64,000 bases of DNA from NCBI GenBank assembly GCA_021904315.1, contig CM038908.1:17008501-17072500 (forward strand), read 5' to 3'. Source of the stretch: Sphagnum magellanicum (Eukaryota > Streptophyta > Sphagnopsida > Sphagnales > Sphagnaceae). Below the pieces are notes generated by a model. It searched no databases. It was not told where the DNA came from and saw nothing but the letters and a program-made list of their open reading frames with translations. Within the stretch, counting starts at the first letter, position 1; every line of letters begins with the position of its first letter. The position numbers and the translations under genes are program-made. Shown piece by piece: positions 11,211 to 25,100 of the stretch.

Positions 11211-13600
11211 CATTAGCAAGATTTTTGGGTTATTAAGAACTTTGGATGTCAAATTTTACATTTTTGTATACATTTTACAAGTCATCTTTAGTGTTTTTTG
11301 ACATTGTTTTTATTTTTCATTATTACATGTATTTCCACATTAAAATCCATTAACATTTTATAAATGTTATACATTGTTTGAAATTAAAGTTTTGGTTTCA
11401 ATATTGACCTTGCTATGGACAATGACATTTTTAATTATTAGAATAACATTAACCCAAATATGCAATAAAAACCCAAGCATTTACAGAAGTAGTTTTGAAT
11501 TCTACACCTACTTTGCCATCCTAGAATCATTATACAAGTCAATTGTAGTAATTCTCAAGTTATTTACCAGCCACATCATGTTCTATCAGTCATTTTGTAG
11601 TAATTATAAAGTCTTTAATGGAGTTCTTATCCACATCAATATATTTAAATCATATTTTAATAATTGTAAATGATTAAAAATATTGTATGCCATGTCATAA
11701 AATGAAAGTCATTGTTCAGGTATAATGCCAAATTGTCAAATTGGAATTAATATTTTAGTTATTGAAAAATTAAGTTAAATTTTTTCATGCCACATTAGAA
11801 AGTGGGACCCATTTTCCTATGAACTAGGAATTGTTTTTTCTAAAGCCTCCACATCATTGTAAGATTATCCAGATCACTTTTTAATTTTTTTTAAAAATTT
11901 GAAGTTGTGATGAATGAAATATGGCAGATGAAATTAGGATGAATTATTTACATTAAATACATTTTCATCCATTAGTCATATAAATGATTTATTAATCATT
12001 AATATTTAGTACACATAGAAAATGAAGTTATAATAAATGACTAGAATCATTGACCTAATCATGAAAGACATGAAGTCATTTTTTCCTTGGTTGCAAACAA
12101 CATAATTTCTTTTAGTGTAATTACAAATATGTGAAAAATTGATAATCATTTTTCTATGTTATCAACATATTTATCTCTACACAACATAAATATTTAATTG
12201 CCCAAATGGAATGAAGGTCAACAAGTTTCCTTTAAAAGATTTGTTTTTTGGGTTTTGGAGGTGATCTTCAACTTTGCTTCCAATGGCATGTGAGGTTTTT
12301 CCTTTTGCAATAGAAGTGCTGGTAAAGTTTTTCAATACAATATGCTTTACTATACATTTGAATTTGTCGTAAATGAATTCAAAAAATAATGAGAGTGTAA
12401 TAGTGTGATTCATATGAATTAGTTCATGGGTGCATTCAAAACTTTTTTTTTTTTTTGTTTTTTGAAGGATTCAATTTCTCTTTAAATCATCAAAATTGAT
12501 GACCCCCTATTTTGGCCATTAAAATATTTACCATTTCCAATATACCAAATTAATTATCCCCCCCCAAGGTGAAAAACTAAATGTCACGCTCTATCAATTA
12601 TTATCGTTGGCCAATCAAAAATAAATTTTTGGCCCTTTTTGGAAGGCACTCCATCCTTGGCAAATATACAAACTAAAACTAAGTTTTACATTATTTGAGT
12701 AGTATACATAACCTAAATTTTGTGTATAAGCCACTATATGATTATGGTTGGAGACTAGTGTTGGTTGGGTATTTACTTTTGGACATACCCAACAGACAAG
12801 GTATCTTAAAAAATTCACATGTGATACCCTGGGGGCCCAAGCTATAGAAATTTTTAACAAATTGAAGCCCTTTGGGCATAAACATAAATTGGATTTTTTT
12901 AATAAGATGGGCATGGGTAACATGTATGAAAATTAATGATGTTCGGGGGACCTCAACCCAAGCATGTGAATTTAAAAATATGACCATAATTGATATGGTT
13001 TTCAAGCAAAAAAAGAAAAGAATACACGTTGTTTTATGAATTACTCACACACAACTTACAAATTTCATGATATACAATTTGTCCTCTGAAGTTGTTAAAC
13101 ACAACTTCCAAATCTTATGTTTTCAACAATTGAATACTAATTACAAAATTTGTAACCTAAATAACCACACGATGCAACCTTGTTGCCGCCAAAATTGTAA
13201 TCTAGGTGACTAAATGATTAATGATGCACCCTTGATGCCAAGGTGGCAAAGTAATCCAAGTTGGAGTTGTTGATGGCACACCAAAAACTATTGTTCACCT
13301 TCAATTATAGCCTTAACTCAATTTGGTGGGCATAGGGTGCACTCTCAAACTTTGGCATATTATGCACATATGAACTATAAATAAAAACATTCAAGTAGCC
13401 ATGCATTGAAATTGTGTCACCAAACTTCAAAAACATAATGCAAATTGGAAACCCCAACCGTGACCACAACAATCTACTAACTAAAAAACCCAATCCCACA
13501 CCCAATAATCTACAAATTGGAAACTCAAAATATGCAACAATCTAAACATTGGAAAACCCAACAATATAAATTGGAAACACCAACACAAATGAACTAAAAA
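11211..13600. other. no gene recognised
   Basis: AT-rich, with poly-A/T tracts (T run at 12444-12455) and short chance ORFs on both strands. An unpaired TTTTAGTG at 12110-12117 could be a CACTA terminus. Confidence 0.5.
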
Positions 13601-13680
13601 TCAGCCTTACAATTTGCAATTTAGAAAACCCAATAGATTGCAATCTAGAAAACCCAATAGATTGCAATCTAGAAACCCCA
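13601..13680. repeat. 24-bp tandem repeat, ~3 units
   Basis: GCAATCTAGAAAACCCAATA-GATT is repeated with few changes; the first unit is more diverged. Each junction contains the near-palindrome TAGATTGCAATCTA. Confidence 0.8.
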
Positions 13681-15430
13681 AAAATCTACAAACTACAAAC
13701 TACACAATAGATCTAAAACACTTTGAAAATCCATAACAAATCATACACACACATTTTGGACCTACTATGGAGCTTTGAAATGATTAGGGTGCTTCACATT
13801 TTGCTTTAAGGCTCCATGTGAAGCACTTTGAACTTTTTAGAACTTCAATTAGACAACCATGGCAACACCTAATGTTTCATGAACTTCAAAGATTCCAACT
13901 ATAATATGAGATGTTTCCTACTATTTGTTGATGTAATTTACAACAATTGCAAACCTTGTTAAAGCCTCTTTGAAACATCCACAAATCAAAAGTGGTAGTC
14001 ACCATGGTTACTTTAGCAAAAGCAAAAAGCATATAGCTTTCCATGGTCTTACTTACCATCATTGGAATGATTTTGGTGGTGAACTATCGTCTATTAAAAA
14101 ACACAACCCAATTGCACTAATCGAAGATAAGCCTCCTCAATTGGATGTTTTCAACAAAGCTCAATGGATGATAGCCCTTTGTTATGTAGAGTACAAGATC
14201 TTCAAGGAACTATTCCTAAGCAAGGTTTGTTTTTTTGTATGGGGTTCCATTATTGAAAAAATCAAAAATGGAAATCGCAAATGGTTTCTTCCTCTTCTTG
14301 GTAGTCTAAAGAACATCAAACTATGTGACAACACCAAAACATCACATTTGGTACAACTTTAGTACTGTAGAATGTTCCAAAGCAACATGACAACTCATGG
14401 AAATTGTGCCATGGTCTTTATTATACATAAACAAACCTTTTCAACTCTGGGTAAAACTTTAATCTACCTTTTTTTATTGCACATTGTGGCACAAAATGCA
14501 TCTCATTCTTTGAGATTTGCCAACATCCACAACAACATTAAAGTTGTTAAGTTTAAAGAACCCCGACGTACTTGTTGATCTCTACCATGTGCTCTAGAAC
14601 TTTTGGTTGAGTTCAAGTTGGAAAAACAATTGTTCCTATCACATAACAACTTTAGCTTCAAAAAATTTCAAGTCGTTTTCATTGAGCTTTTTATCAATAA
14701 TTAACTTCATTAGGACTTGCTTCAGATCCATGCCCCACACCACCATTCCCAAACCCCTAGGCTTCACCAATGCCAACACCATAATCAGACACAAATAAAG
14801 GAAATCCCTCCCCCTCCCCATCCTCTTTCACTCCATTCATAAACACATCTTGATTGTCTACATTCATTATAAAACAAGAATGAAAACTAAACCCTACAAA
14901 ATGCATAGTAGAAATTGGCATTGATAAAGCTTGAAGGTGAAAAAGCTCTTGTATAATAATGAAGACGCTCAACAATGTAGAAGTTCTCTTTTGCGATGAA
15001 TTGGCAAACCAAAATAGTAAAGCAATCACCAATGTCAAGGATGGAAGTGAAGAACATTGAAATCAAAACACAAACTCCCAACATAACCTATTTATCTTAG
15101 GTTTCAAGTCAAAAAAAAAACCAATGCAAAGAGCTTAGAACTTACCTAAGGAACAATGTAGTAGCCACCTTTGATCAAAAGTAAAACGCCTTGAAGGCAA
15201 ATTTGGCGCTCCTATTTGTTGCATTGATGCTTGGATTCTCCATCATGAGGGAAAATCTAGCGCTCCTTTCCGTTGCAATGTTGCTTGCACTCTCCATCAT
15301 CATTGCAAGAAGCCACAAACCAACATCTTTCACATCAACAACCCTCAAAGCAAAAAGTCTAACCTAACTTTGTAACTTATAACCCTAAACCTTGATGCCA
15401 TGTACGAGTTTGTGATGGTAGATATCTGCC
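13681..15430. other. no gene recognised; two unassigned ORFs
   Basis: ORFs at 13970-14362 (130 codons) and 14372-14578 (68 codons) lie close together on the plus strand. Neither shows a motif I recognise, a signal peptide or a convincing start context. They could be one broken coding region of a transposable element. Confidence 0.3.
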
Positions 15431-16330
15431 CCACTAGTGCATCTTAGCACTTTGCAAAACACAACACCCTTTGAGGTACGGGCATGACATGCATATCGGA
15501 GATGAAAAGCCTGCCCAGGTAGGGTATCATGCACTTTTTCATCAACTCATGCTCAACAATCAGGGCACCCAAATACCCTGGTTTTATGCCCTGGTTGATA
15601 CCCAGCCAAAAGTAGATACCCGACCAACACGGGTGGAGACCCTCAACTTACTGTACACACAATTCAGGTTTCAACAGGTAGCCTAGTTGAAGAAGGAGTA
15701 TGTAGTTAGAAGAAAAAGTACCTTAAACAAGTTTGAAGAGCCCAAATGCGACTGTTCTGCCATACTGTCCTACTACTGTCCTGTTTGTCCTCGCGCCACT
15801 GCATTTGACCGTTTCGAAGTTCAAATTGAGTGAAGTTTTAAATTGATGGAAGTTCTTTCCCTACCTGAGGAGAAAAGCGGGGGAGGTTGAAACTTTTGGT
15901 GCTCATTTCTGTATAGGAGAAGGGCCTGAGTACAGGCCCTTCCGTGATTTGAGATCTGTGCCCGAGGCCGGTACGCTGAGGGAACAGGCTGAGCGATCAT
16001 GGAAGGGCCTGTACTCGGGTCCTTTTCCTACGTAAAGCAGAGCTGGGATTTTTCACTTTTTAGAAATAGTAACAGGCTGGCTGGTACCTTCCACTGGTCA
16101 GAAGATCCCAGTACAGCCTGGCTGGTACCTTCCACCGCAGAAGATCCGCTTGCTGAAAACAGGTTTCTTCAGGCACGTAAGGGAGAGCTGAAAATACAAA
16201 GGAAAAATCCAGGCAGTGCTTTACGTACTTCTCTATTGGCAGTTGAAAAAAAATGGGCACAATATATTGCTTCTTTCCCACAGTGTCCGAGTGAAACAAC
16301 CCATCCTTCCCCTTTCACTACTTAGGCTCC
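15431..16330. other. GC-richer patch with palindromes and a short duplication
   Basis: Base composition shifts to roughly balanced. A perfect 10-bp-arm palindrome (GAAGGGCCTG/CAGGCCCTTC, 4-nt loop) lies at 15919-15942, and GGAAGGGCCTGTACTCGGGT recurs at 16001-16020. A ~41-bp direct duplication (CTGGCTGGTACCTTCCAC... at 16073 and 16114) sits inside a 108-codon ORF (15999-16325) of no recognised family. It may be part of an LTR or old gene debris. Confidence 0.4.
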
Positions 16331-16628
16331 CTTTACACTAGAGACTGAGACCCCTTGAACTTTGAAATTCTAAATTCCCTGATTGGAGGAGAAGGCCTCA
16401 ATGGTAACCAGTTTACTTCACAGAGTGGGCTGCAAGGATAAACAGATGGATGAAAAGTTGACATGGATTCCTACATGGCAGGGAATGCACAATGTTTCAT
16501 TGTCTACCACAAATTTGGGTAGACCATGAGCCCAAAAAATGGTAATTGGTTGTCAAAAGATATTTAATTCTGTTGTTTTGAAGGAGAAAGAGTGGAAGGG
16601 AATGCTGACTTTCCTCCATTTTTTTTGC

Positions 16629-16945
16629 TTTGTTGGCCTTCCCTACCAAGGCAAGGATATTGTGTTTAGATTCATTATAGACTATAGTAGCTTAAGGGAT
16701 TTTGGCCCCTAGGTAGTAGGTCTATTTTTGTATGAGGATTTTCGAAATATGATATTTTGGCTTTGTGTTGAAACTTGAGATTAAATATAGAGTTATGATA
16801 TCTTGAAGGATTTTGGTTTCTTTTAGAGGGATTTTTGAAGATTATATGTTTGCATGGTGAAATATTTGAATTTCGCATAATTCTTCTTTTGCCAAGATAC
16901 TTTTTGATGTAAACGGCAAGGCCACAATGTGACACACCCCTTGTT
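16629..16945 (+). repeat. ~315-bp dispersed repeat, copy 1
   Basis: It begins TTGGCCTTCCCTACCAAGGC and ends near GACACACCCCTTGTT. It aligns over its whole length, same strand, with 31466-31783. Differences are scattered substitutions and small indels. No terminal inverted repeat or coding region is visible. Family unknown. Confidence 0.85.
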
Positions 16946-18974
16946 AGTATATGTTGAAGTACCTCAAAATAGTCTATTATCACTTGACACAAATAAGATA
17001 TTACTGAATTTTCATGGGATAAGATAGCCTTTGGATGTGTTTTTATTGGGCTTTCAGAATTTTCATGGTTCAAGGCCCTTCCTGTAGTGTAAAGTGCACC
17101 TTATATGCTACAATTTTTGGTATCAGTAAATTCTAAAATTGATCCTCATGTGCAACCCAGTTGTGGTAACCTGCATGCCAATGTATAAATTGGTGGTCTT
17201 CTCCAGCACCTTATCAAATCTGTGGAAATATACATACATATGTATTAGCCTTGAAGACACTTCTACCAGAACCTCGGCAACACCAAAAACTTGGCATGGG
17301 CTTGTGTCCCTCATTCTGAATTTGATCAAAAGAGAGTGCCATCAACTATGCCATCAAGGAGTCGGTTAGTGCACTCATTGTATTTGTTCATGAGCCCTAA
17401 GGATAAGGTTGTGACATTTTTTTAAGGCATTATATTTTTTTTGACATTTAAGAGTTGACAATAATGATTTTCTTGGGGGTGAATTTCCATTTCTTTTACA
17501 TTAAATTTTTTTTTAAAATAATGAAAAGTATTCTCATGAAAAAAAAACCCAAATTCAACATATTTCAAGAAACCAAATTCAAATAATCATTTTTTTAAAA
17601 AGGTTCTAAGAGGTAGGTAAGAATATAGAGGGATCAGTGATTTTTGTGGTGAGTTTTTTCCATTTTGAGATTTTTTTATAAAAGAACATTCCATCACAAA
17701 GAGTTTTTTAGGAAAAATTGCAAAAAATAGAACAAAAATATTTTGCCAAAATGACCACAATGACTTGTAACATGAAAGTGCTTGAGATTTTTCTACTATT
17801 TCATATTTTGAATATTGCCAAATTTCGCTAAATATTCTTATGGATGATTACCACTAGAGTAACAGCACAAAATTGTGGGAAAAAAAAACAATGAGAAACA
17901 GCCTTCAACTTTTTTCATTTTCATATCTAGTCTATAGCCAAATTTGGTTGTGACCTTGTCTACAATACAGAATTGGAAAATATGCAACTCATCACATAAT
18001 GACTCCGCCCTTAATGGTAGGTTCAAACCGAAAACTTCCCTTACAAGTTCTAGAACTTCTCATCATCTAGATGCATAAACTTCTATGGAACATGTCCATT
18101 CATCATATGCACACATAATACTTTGAGATGTCACTCACACATTGGGTAAAGTTGGAATTTTTTTTGCCCAAATCCAATACCGATGTGTAGTTTCTTCCCT
18201 TCCCTAATGGGCAGAACCAGCTTTCTTCTTTTCTTTTTCTTTTGGGGGGGGGGGGTGAATTTTTTTCTGCAAAGCTTTTATAGTTTCCAATTTTTTTACA
18301 AATTAAAAAAAAATCTTTGCTAAATTCTATATTAGGCTCTAATAGGTAGCCAGAAATATAGAATCAATTCTTAAACTTTTTACTTTCATATTTTGTTGAT
18401 AGCTAAATTTGGCTAATTCATGTTAAGCATGATCACCATTGAGTAACATCACAAAATTGGAAAGCAAAAAAAGAAAAAAGAAAGAACACCACTGTTGAGC
18501 CAACAAAGCTGGAACGTGATAGAGAGCTCAAATGAAACAAGGACAGAAAACTTGATAACTTCATAGTTATAGAGTAGGTAGGTGCCCTTTTTAGGTGGAC
18601 TGTTGGCGCTTATGCCTACGTCAAATCGTATTTATTGACTGGTTCCTGTTTCCGATTGGCTAGATAGTCTGATTGGTGTATCCGTGTTGCTATTAGTAGT
18701 CTCCCACCTACCTTCCTATTTTGCAGTCTTAATTTGAGTTTTTTATGGGTGGGGTTGGAAAGAAGTACCTAACTTAAACTTGAAAGTGAGAAATATGTTT
18801 GCTGGGTCACATACTGAGCACCATTGGAGATGCTCTAAGTAAGTAAAACTGGCAGGCACTGCTCCTCATCAGCTGCCTGCTGCACCTCATCATGCATGTC
18901 AGGCAGCTCTCCACGCCCCTGAGTTTTCCATGTACGCAAACGCGCATTTAATAAGTATCACGGACGCAGCAGCC
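16946..18974. other. intergenic and upstream region of gene 1
   Basis: No gene. A G12 run lies at 18244-18255. Between 18600 and 18760, CGATTGGCT and TGATTGG are CCAAT-type motifs, plausible promoter elements for the gene starting at 18975, though no TATA box stands out. Confidence 0.4.
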
Positions 18975-21900
18975 ATGGTGAAGAAGACTTGGGGGCAGTT
19001 GTTGTTGTCGTCGTTGTTGCATTGCGAACAAATTGGAGCTGTGAAAGGAAATTGTTTCCTGCTGCTGCAGGCGCAAAGAAGAAGAAGAAGAAGAAGGCGG
19101 CGCGTTACTAGAAACTCTTCTCCCAAGTGTCGGAAGAGCTTGAGGAAGAGGATTAATAATCGTGGGGTGAAATGGAAGTTTAGTGGTTTGTTTGAGCAAG
19201 ACAAGCTCTATTGGACGCGGACGCGGAAGAAGGAGCTCCAGGACGCGGACGAGTCGAAGGAGAAGGAGAGGAAGGTGCAGAAGAAGAGTCACACTGCAAC
19301 ATCGGCTGCTATGAGGAGGGGTGCAGCTGGGTCTTTGACCAGGAAGACCAGGCCGAACAACCCGAGGAGGAATGCTATTGTTACTAGTGATGATTGTGCG
19401 AGTAGTGCTGATGAGCCTGTTGTTGTAGGGAGGAATTATATTATGGAGGAGAAGAAGGAGAAGCTGGATCAGGAAGGAGAGATTACAGTCGTTGCAGACG
19501 AATATAGTAAGGGGAACCATGCTGTGAGTGATGCCGGAACGGCGAAGAAGGCGTTGCCGGCTTTGTTGCAGGCCAAGTGCGAGGTTTTGACAATGGAGAA
19601 GGAGCTGGCTATGCAGAGGTGGAGGCAGCAGTGCGTGGAGATGGCTAAGGCGGCGGAAATGGCGCAAACGCTGCGGGCGTCTGTGGAGACGATACTGGAG
19701 GTGAGAGACTCTCATTTCTTCTTATCCAGTGCTCTCTTTCAGTGTCACGGCAAGCTGCTTCTTTCTTTCGTTGCCGCAGAAAAAGGGGGTGACTTGCCGA
19801 TAATCAGAAGAGAAGATTTGGTTCATGAATCACTGTCGAGTTTCGTGGCTTTTTGTTGTGCAGGCAACCACGAAAGGCAGTAGGATTTCGACAGTGCCCT
19901 GCACCGCCAGTACGAAGAAGGTAGAAGAAGACGGGGTTGATCTGGTGCAGAGAATTCAGCAGCTCCAAAAATCCAGAGTACAACGGGAGCTCGAGAATCA
20001 GGCCAAGACTGTGCAAGGGAGGGTTGAAACACTGCAAAACAGATGCAAAATCAGAAACACAAATTATCCAGTTGTGTTGCAGAAAAACAAGGAAAATCAA
20101 AGTGAACTCAATCGGCAAACACTTGCTGTTGTTAGCCCTTCAAACTTGGCCTTGGTAAGAAGCCCTTCCTTCAAGAATGAAATTCTGTAGGATGACTCTG
20201 TAGGTGCCAAATTCAAGGAAAAAAAACACAGAAACTTCCGATTCTGATAGGTATTTATCAGGGGGAGAAGGAATCCTGAAGTGGGAGGATGGATTTGGAC
20301 CTCCTTCCGTACCTTGTGCAAGAGACTTATGGATTCACAACAGATTAGGATGTGCAATGCACTACTATTACATCTGAGACAATAGTTTCAATGTTTTGAA
20401 ACAGAAGGGCAACATCAAATCAAATCAGACATCTTCTTTGCAAGAGACTCAAGGCAATGATAGAGAGCAAAAGGAAAACATTGACCAAATAGTTACACAG
20501 GTGAATTTTCTTGCTTTGGTTGCATTCTTTAGGCCTTTATAGTTTTTGACACTCTTTTTTCCTAAGTTTCTACTGGTTATCTATGTGCACTGTTGCATTC
20601 TAAGCACCCCACATTGCAGGTTGCACATACTTCCTGCTCAGTCAGCAATTTTTGCCCGGTTTTGATTGTCACCTAACAAAGTTCCGAATTCTTTGTGCTC
20701 AGTGGTGTACTTGATCACAGATTTTCTGCATAGCAATCCAGGATGGGAGACCTGCTATCATATCATACTGTGGAATGACAAAATATCATCCCTTTTGATG
20801 CAATGTTTCTGTACAGGTCAGGGCTGATGCTGAGGAGTGGGCACAAATTCAGGGTGTGCTGAAGCATGTAAAAGGCGAGATGAAGATCTTGCAGCAGAAC
20901 TGTGACAGTTGGGAACAGCGCGCTCTTTGTGCTGAATCCAAGTCTGCCATCTTGCAAATTGAGGTATAACAAATCAAATTTCTCTGTAGGGAATGAAGTG
21001 GAGCTACTTACAGTGGAGATTTTGTCTGCTTGATTCCATGTCTGATCTCACCTTTTCATCTCAATGCTGCCCCAAGAAATCTCCATGACTCTTGTGCTCT
21101 ATTGCTGCTTTACAAGGACCCTTTTTGCCTTGATCATCTATTGAAACTGTCTGTCTAGAAATAGCCAGAAGCTGCAGCCAATTCCTTGTAGAACAGATAC
21201 CACCCAGAAATTACTGAGATGGTAGAAAAACTAAGACGTCCCTCAGGAGTGAAAATTGTTACATGTCTGAGCCAACACTTTTGGAACCAGGAGGAAGCAT
21301 GGCGAGTGCAAGCTCAATTATCTGAACAGAAGATCAAAGAATTGGAGAGTGAGATGGCCCAACTGAGGGCCACCATGGAAGAATTGAAAAGCCATGTTGC
21401 ATCAGAACAAAGCCAGTTGCTACAAGCATGCAGCAACCATGGCTATGCTCTGGTCTTGAAACCCGTTCTGAGGAAAAGTAGCAGTGATATTTGCACATGT
21501 AACATCTCCAGTAATTTTGAAGAGTGCAAAGAATGTGAAGAATGGTGTGACACACCCATCACACAGGACCAGTTGACAGAGCAATTCTTATGCAAGGCAT
21601 GTGCTTCAAATGCATACAAATTCAACAGTGTGGAACGATGTATGGCTTGTCAGTCAGTACAAAGAGTTCCAGATCCTTCAAGTAGTTCAACACCAAGAAT
21701 TCAAAGTCTCTCACAAAATTCAGCCAGGAACATCCATGAGGTAAATGACATGAGAGGAAAAAGGTGTCCTCATAAGCCAAAATTGAAGATGTCCCCTGAT
21801 GGAGCACTGAAATCAAATGATGAAAGAGTTTTGTCAAGCTCAAATGAGATGACAATAAGTGAGGTTGAGAGATCTTTGGCACAAAAATGGTTCAAGCAAA

Positions 21901-22133
21901 GACAATCACACAGAAGACCAAGCAGTGCACACAGTGATGCTTCCCTCCAGGAAAACAAATCAACTGTGGTTCGAGCTCAACCTAATTTAACAAGGCACAA
22001 AAGTGATGGGAAGAATCCAATGAAGAAGCCAGGACCACCATCTGCTTCTGACTTGAAGGTTTCTCCACCTCACCTATTTCAGGAGCGGCTTCCTTTGAAA
22101 GAAATGTGCAGGAACACAGTACTTGAGCGTTGA
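18975..22133 (+). CDS. unrecognised coiled-coil protein with Cys-pair cluster (5 exons)
   Basis: Exons: 18975-19700, 19864-20154, 20405-20500, 20817-20963 and 21291-22133. All introns are GT-AG (GAG|GTGAG, TTG|GTAAG, CAG|GTGAA, GAG|GTATA) and phase 0. The CDS totals 2103 nt, 700 residues. I chose the ATG at 18975 for its AGCCATGG context; an in-frame ATG lies at 18930. The N-terminal third is very basic, with nine Arg in a row near residue 35 and many Lys/Arg pairs, suggesting nuclear localisation. Heptad-like Gln/Glu/Leu-rich segments occur near residues 205-242, 262-300, 372-420 and 421-462. A Cys cluster follows at residues 488-540: CTC, CKEC, C, CKAC and CMAC, a possible zinc-binding region. 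The Ser/Lys/Pro-rich tail is low complexity. I recognise no named family; exon structure and coding quality are convincing. Exon 3 is the least certain. Confidence 0.8.
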
Positions 22134-25100
22134 GGAAGAACATCATCTTTGTGTTCGAGTATGAATCATTCAGTGCTTGCAAGCAGTGTGTCAAATGTCT
22201 GTTGGCATCTCTGTGACCTGTATACCAATCTTTTTGCTGTGAAATTATGTGTTTTCTGTGCTTTGTAGGAGTTGTGGCAACAACTGTATTATCTACACCA
22301 TGGGGCCTTACAAGGTCCAATTAACTGAGTCTTCTTGGATGTGTTAAAAGTCTCCACTTGGTCCCCAAAGTATCAAGAATCAAAACTGGATGTATCATTC
22401 TGTTGATGCCTTTGTCCAGTTGAAAGAGGAAATGTGTAATTTTGTGGGGAAATGCCACAGATGATGGGCTCAATGCTAGTAGCAATTTATCTTAAAATTT
22501 GGGCTAGTTTTCAACCTTATTTGTATGCAGAGGTTTTAGTCACAATGACATTTCTTGCTTCTTTCATGCTGGATATGAGATCTTGTAATCCAGGGCATAG
22601 GTGGCTGAGGTTCGAAGTTCTAACTCTCCTTCAAGTTCCATCTCCCAAGGGTAGTTGTGCTTTTGTACTAGATTGTGTGTTTGTGTGTGTTTTGGGTTGG
22701 CAAACCAAACTGCCTTCGCTGCTGGATTGATCAGATTAGAGGTAAGCCCTTGAGAAATCATTGATTTTGACATGTGCAGTTGCTGGAATGGAATCAGAAC
22801 TGCAGTAGAACTTGGTTCCATACTTCAATTGGCCACTGAGCAAGCAAGGAGACTGCTTCGACTTGAGCATGGTCTCAAATCATTCATATTTCTTTACTTT
22901 CCTCCTGTTTGAGCTTAAATGGAGTGTGGAAAGGAGTAAAAACTGGACATCATTGAGTTGAGAAAATGGAGAAAATTTAGCTTGTGACTAAATGTGTCTG
23001 AGGGATTTTGTTTGTTCTGAAATGCTGGGGTGAATCCAAGAAACAGGGAAATTCCCAAGGGCCAGAAACCTACAAGAAGATGGAGCTTGTTGAAGATTTG
23101 TGAGGTTGATGTGATACATGATCTGGATGCACACAGGATTGAATCTTGAAAATTTGAAGATTAACATCCCCTAGATAAAATCCTGAATGTTTAAGGATTA
23201 ACAAGTGAACAAAAGTTATTCCAGCCAGAAGTTGGGAAAGTGGGTTTTTGATAAGAATAAGGGTTTAAGTTGATTGAATGAAGACATTAGATGCAAGAAT
23301 GAAGTTGAATGTATTTCTACATGCCAACTGTGATTTGTTGCCCGAACAAATTTATGACCCATGAATTCTCACCTAGTTCAAATTTAGGACAATCTCTTTC
23401 AGACTCATGATATGCTACAGAGGATTGAAGCTCATTTTCATAGTTTTGGTTTTCGAATAATTCATTCCGCCCCCACAATCCTAAAGCTGGTGTCACCCAC
23501 ATAAAAACATGCATACCACCCATATAGCCTGGTCCTGTGCACCCTTGGCAAATTCAAAAAAGAAAAAACCTTTTCAATTTGTGCTAAGAGTCATGACATA
23601 TATAATAGATGATGTTTTAAACCAAAATCACTAAGGACTTGAGCTTCAGATCATTTGATAATCAATCAGACAATATATGGTAGAACAACCCATCATTGAT
23701 TATTCTTGGGCGCATGAACACCTAGACCACCCAGAAGAATGCCCATGGTCTAGTATCGGGCAATGGGTGGTTGTTGAATTATCTCCTAAATTCAAATGCC
23801 CAGTTCAAAAAATTAGTGCAATACAGGTTCCTATTTCATTGTGCAATCCACTCAACATTGAGTGTGAAGACCTTTACCATTCAATGCTGCCTGAATGGTT
23901 CATGAAATGCATAGTGGACTGGGATTTGCTTTGTAAAAATAAATTGTTTTTCATCTTTCTGTTTAGGGATGGAAATTTTGTAGTCAGTCGCCTACCTATT
24001 AGTGTTCAGTAATGAGGAATCACCTCTCTTGGACGAGATGATAAATTATTTCACACAATTAATGCGTGTTTGGTAATAAATGGGGCATGTGAAAAATAAG
24101 AAAGAAAATAAACATGGATGTGTCTGCACCATGATTGGTGATGGACATGAGTATAAAATTGTAAAAAGGTTTTTTCTTTTAGATTTTGCTCTTGTGTTCA
24201 TCTGTTTTCATTGATGCAAGAGGACTTGTTTGGAGTAAGTTCATATTGTTTTGTGATAGGAGGGTTTAAGTTCATGGATCAAGTCTAGCTTGTTCAGTAA
24301 TAAGGTGATGCACATTGGTTGCACATGAGAATTTGCATTCATGAGGAAATGGCAATTTTTTTTTGACAATTATTTTTGGACCTACTTCAAGGGAGCCATA
24401 TCTCGCTAATTTCAAAACTAAATGCAGTTTTGTAAACAGCTTTAGGGCTGCTAGGTGGAGGGTTTCCAAGAGTTTTTGGAGCTAGAAGACTGATAGTGAC
24501 AACAGAGCAGACACCAGCTCTTCTAGCCCTTAAGTGTTGCCTCCCTTTACGAGAAATATTTGGCCTCAGAGAGTACCTATCAAGAGTAAATTCATAGAGT
24601 CTCAATACTGCTTTGATCATCATCTTTCAGCTATGCACCATATTTTTCTGCCAGTGAAACAAGGGTCAATAGCAATTATCCTTGCTCACAATTTTAACAC
24701 AAGAAAATGCACAAACTATCTGGTTTGAATTATGAGAGTATCTTCAATTCAAATCAACATTGTCCGATCATATTTTCCTTGTCCTTCATTTCATTCCAAT
24801 AATTGGATCTTTTGTTACTACAAGTCTTTTTGGTTTACATTGACCACAAAAAAATCATTGATAAGTCATTTAGTAGAGAAGGAATTCTAAAAAATTCAGT
24901 TATATCACAAATCCTACTTTAGGTGGGAAATGATTGTTAGCAAGACAATGAAGTTGTTAGCCAGCTACTTTTCCCCAAAGGAGCAAATTATGAGCAAGAT
25001 GAGATACTTAAAGGTTTTAGACATGTTCATAAAACATTGAATAGTGCAAGACATTTCACTATAAGTTCGAGAAAAACCAAAGGAAAAACACTTTTAAGTT

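Noticed and set aside
12110..12117. TTTTAGTG as the right end of the 6-11 kb CACTA element
   Set aside because: No matching CACTAAAAGAAA start with a TAA duplication was found to the left.
13970..14362. 130-codon ORF as a gene
   Set aside because: No motif, splice evidence or composition shift; listed only as an unassigned ORF.
18948..19715. 255-codon minus-strand ORF opposite exon 1 of gene 1
   Set aside because: His/Leu/Arg-rich antisense shadow of a real exon; no splice support on that strand.
22590..22700. SINE with B box GGTTCGAAGT
   Set aside because: No convincing A box, tail boundary or duplication.
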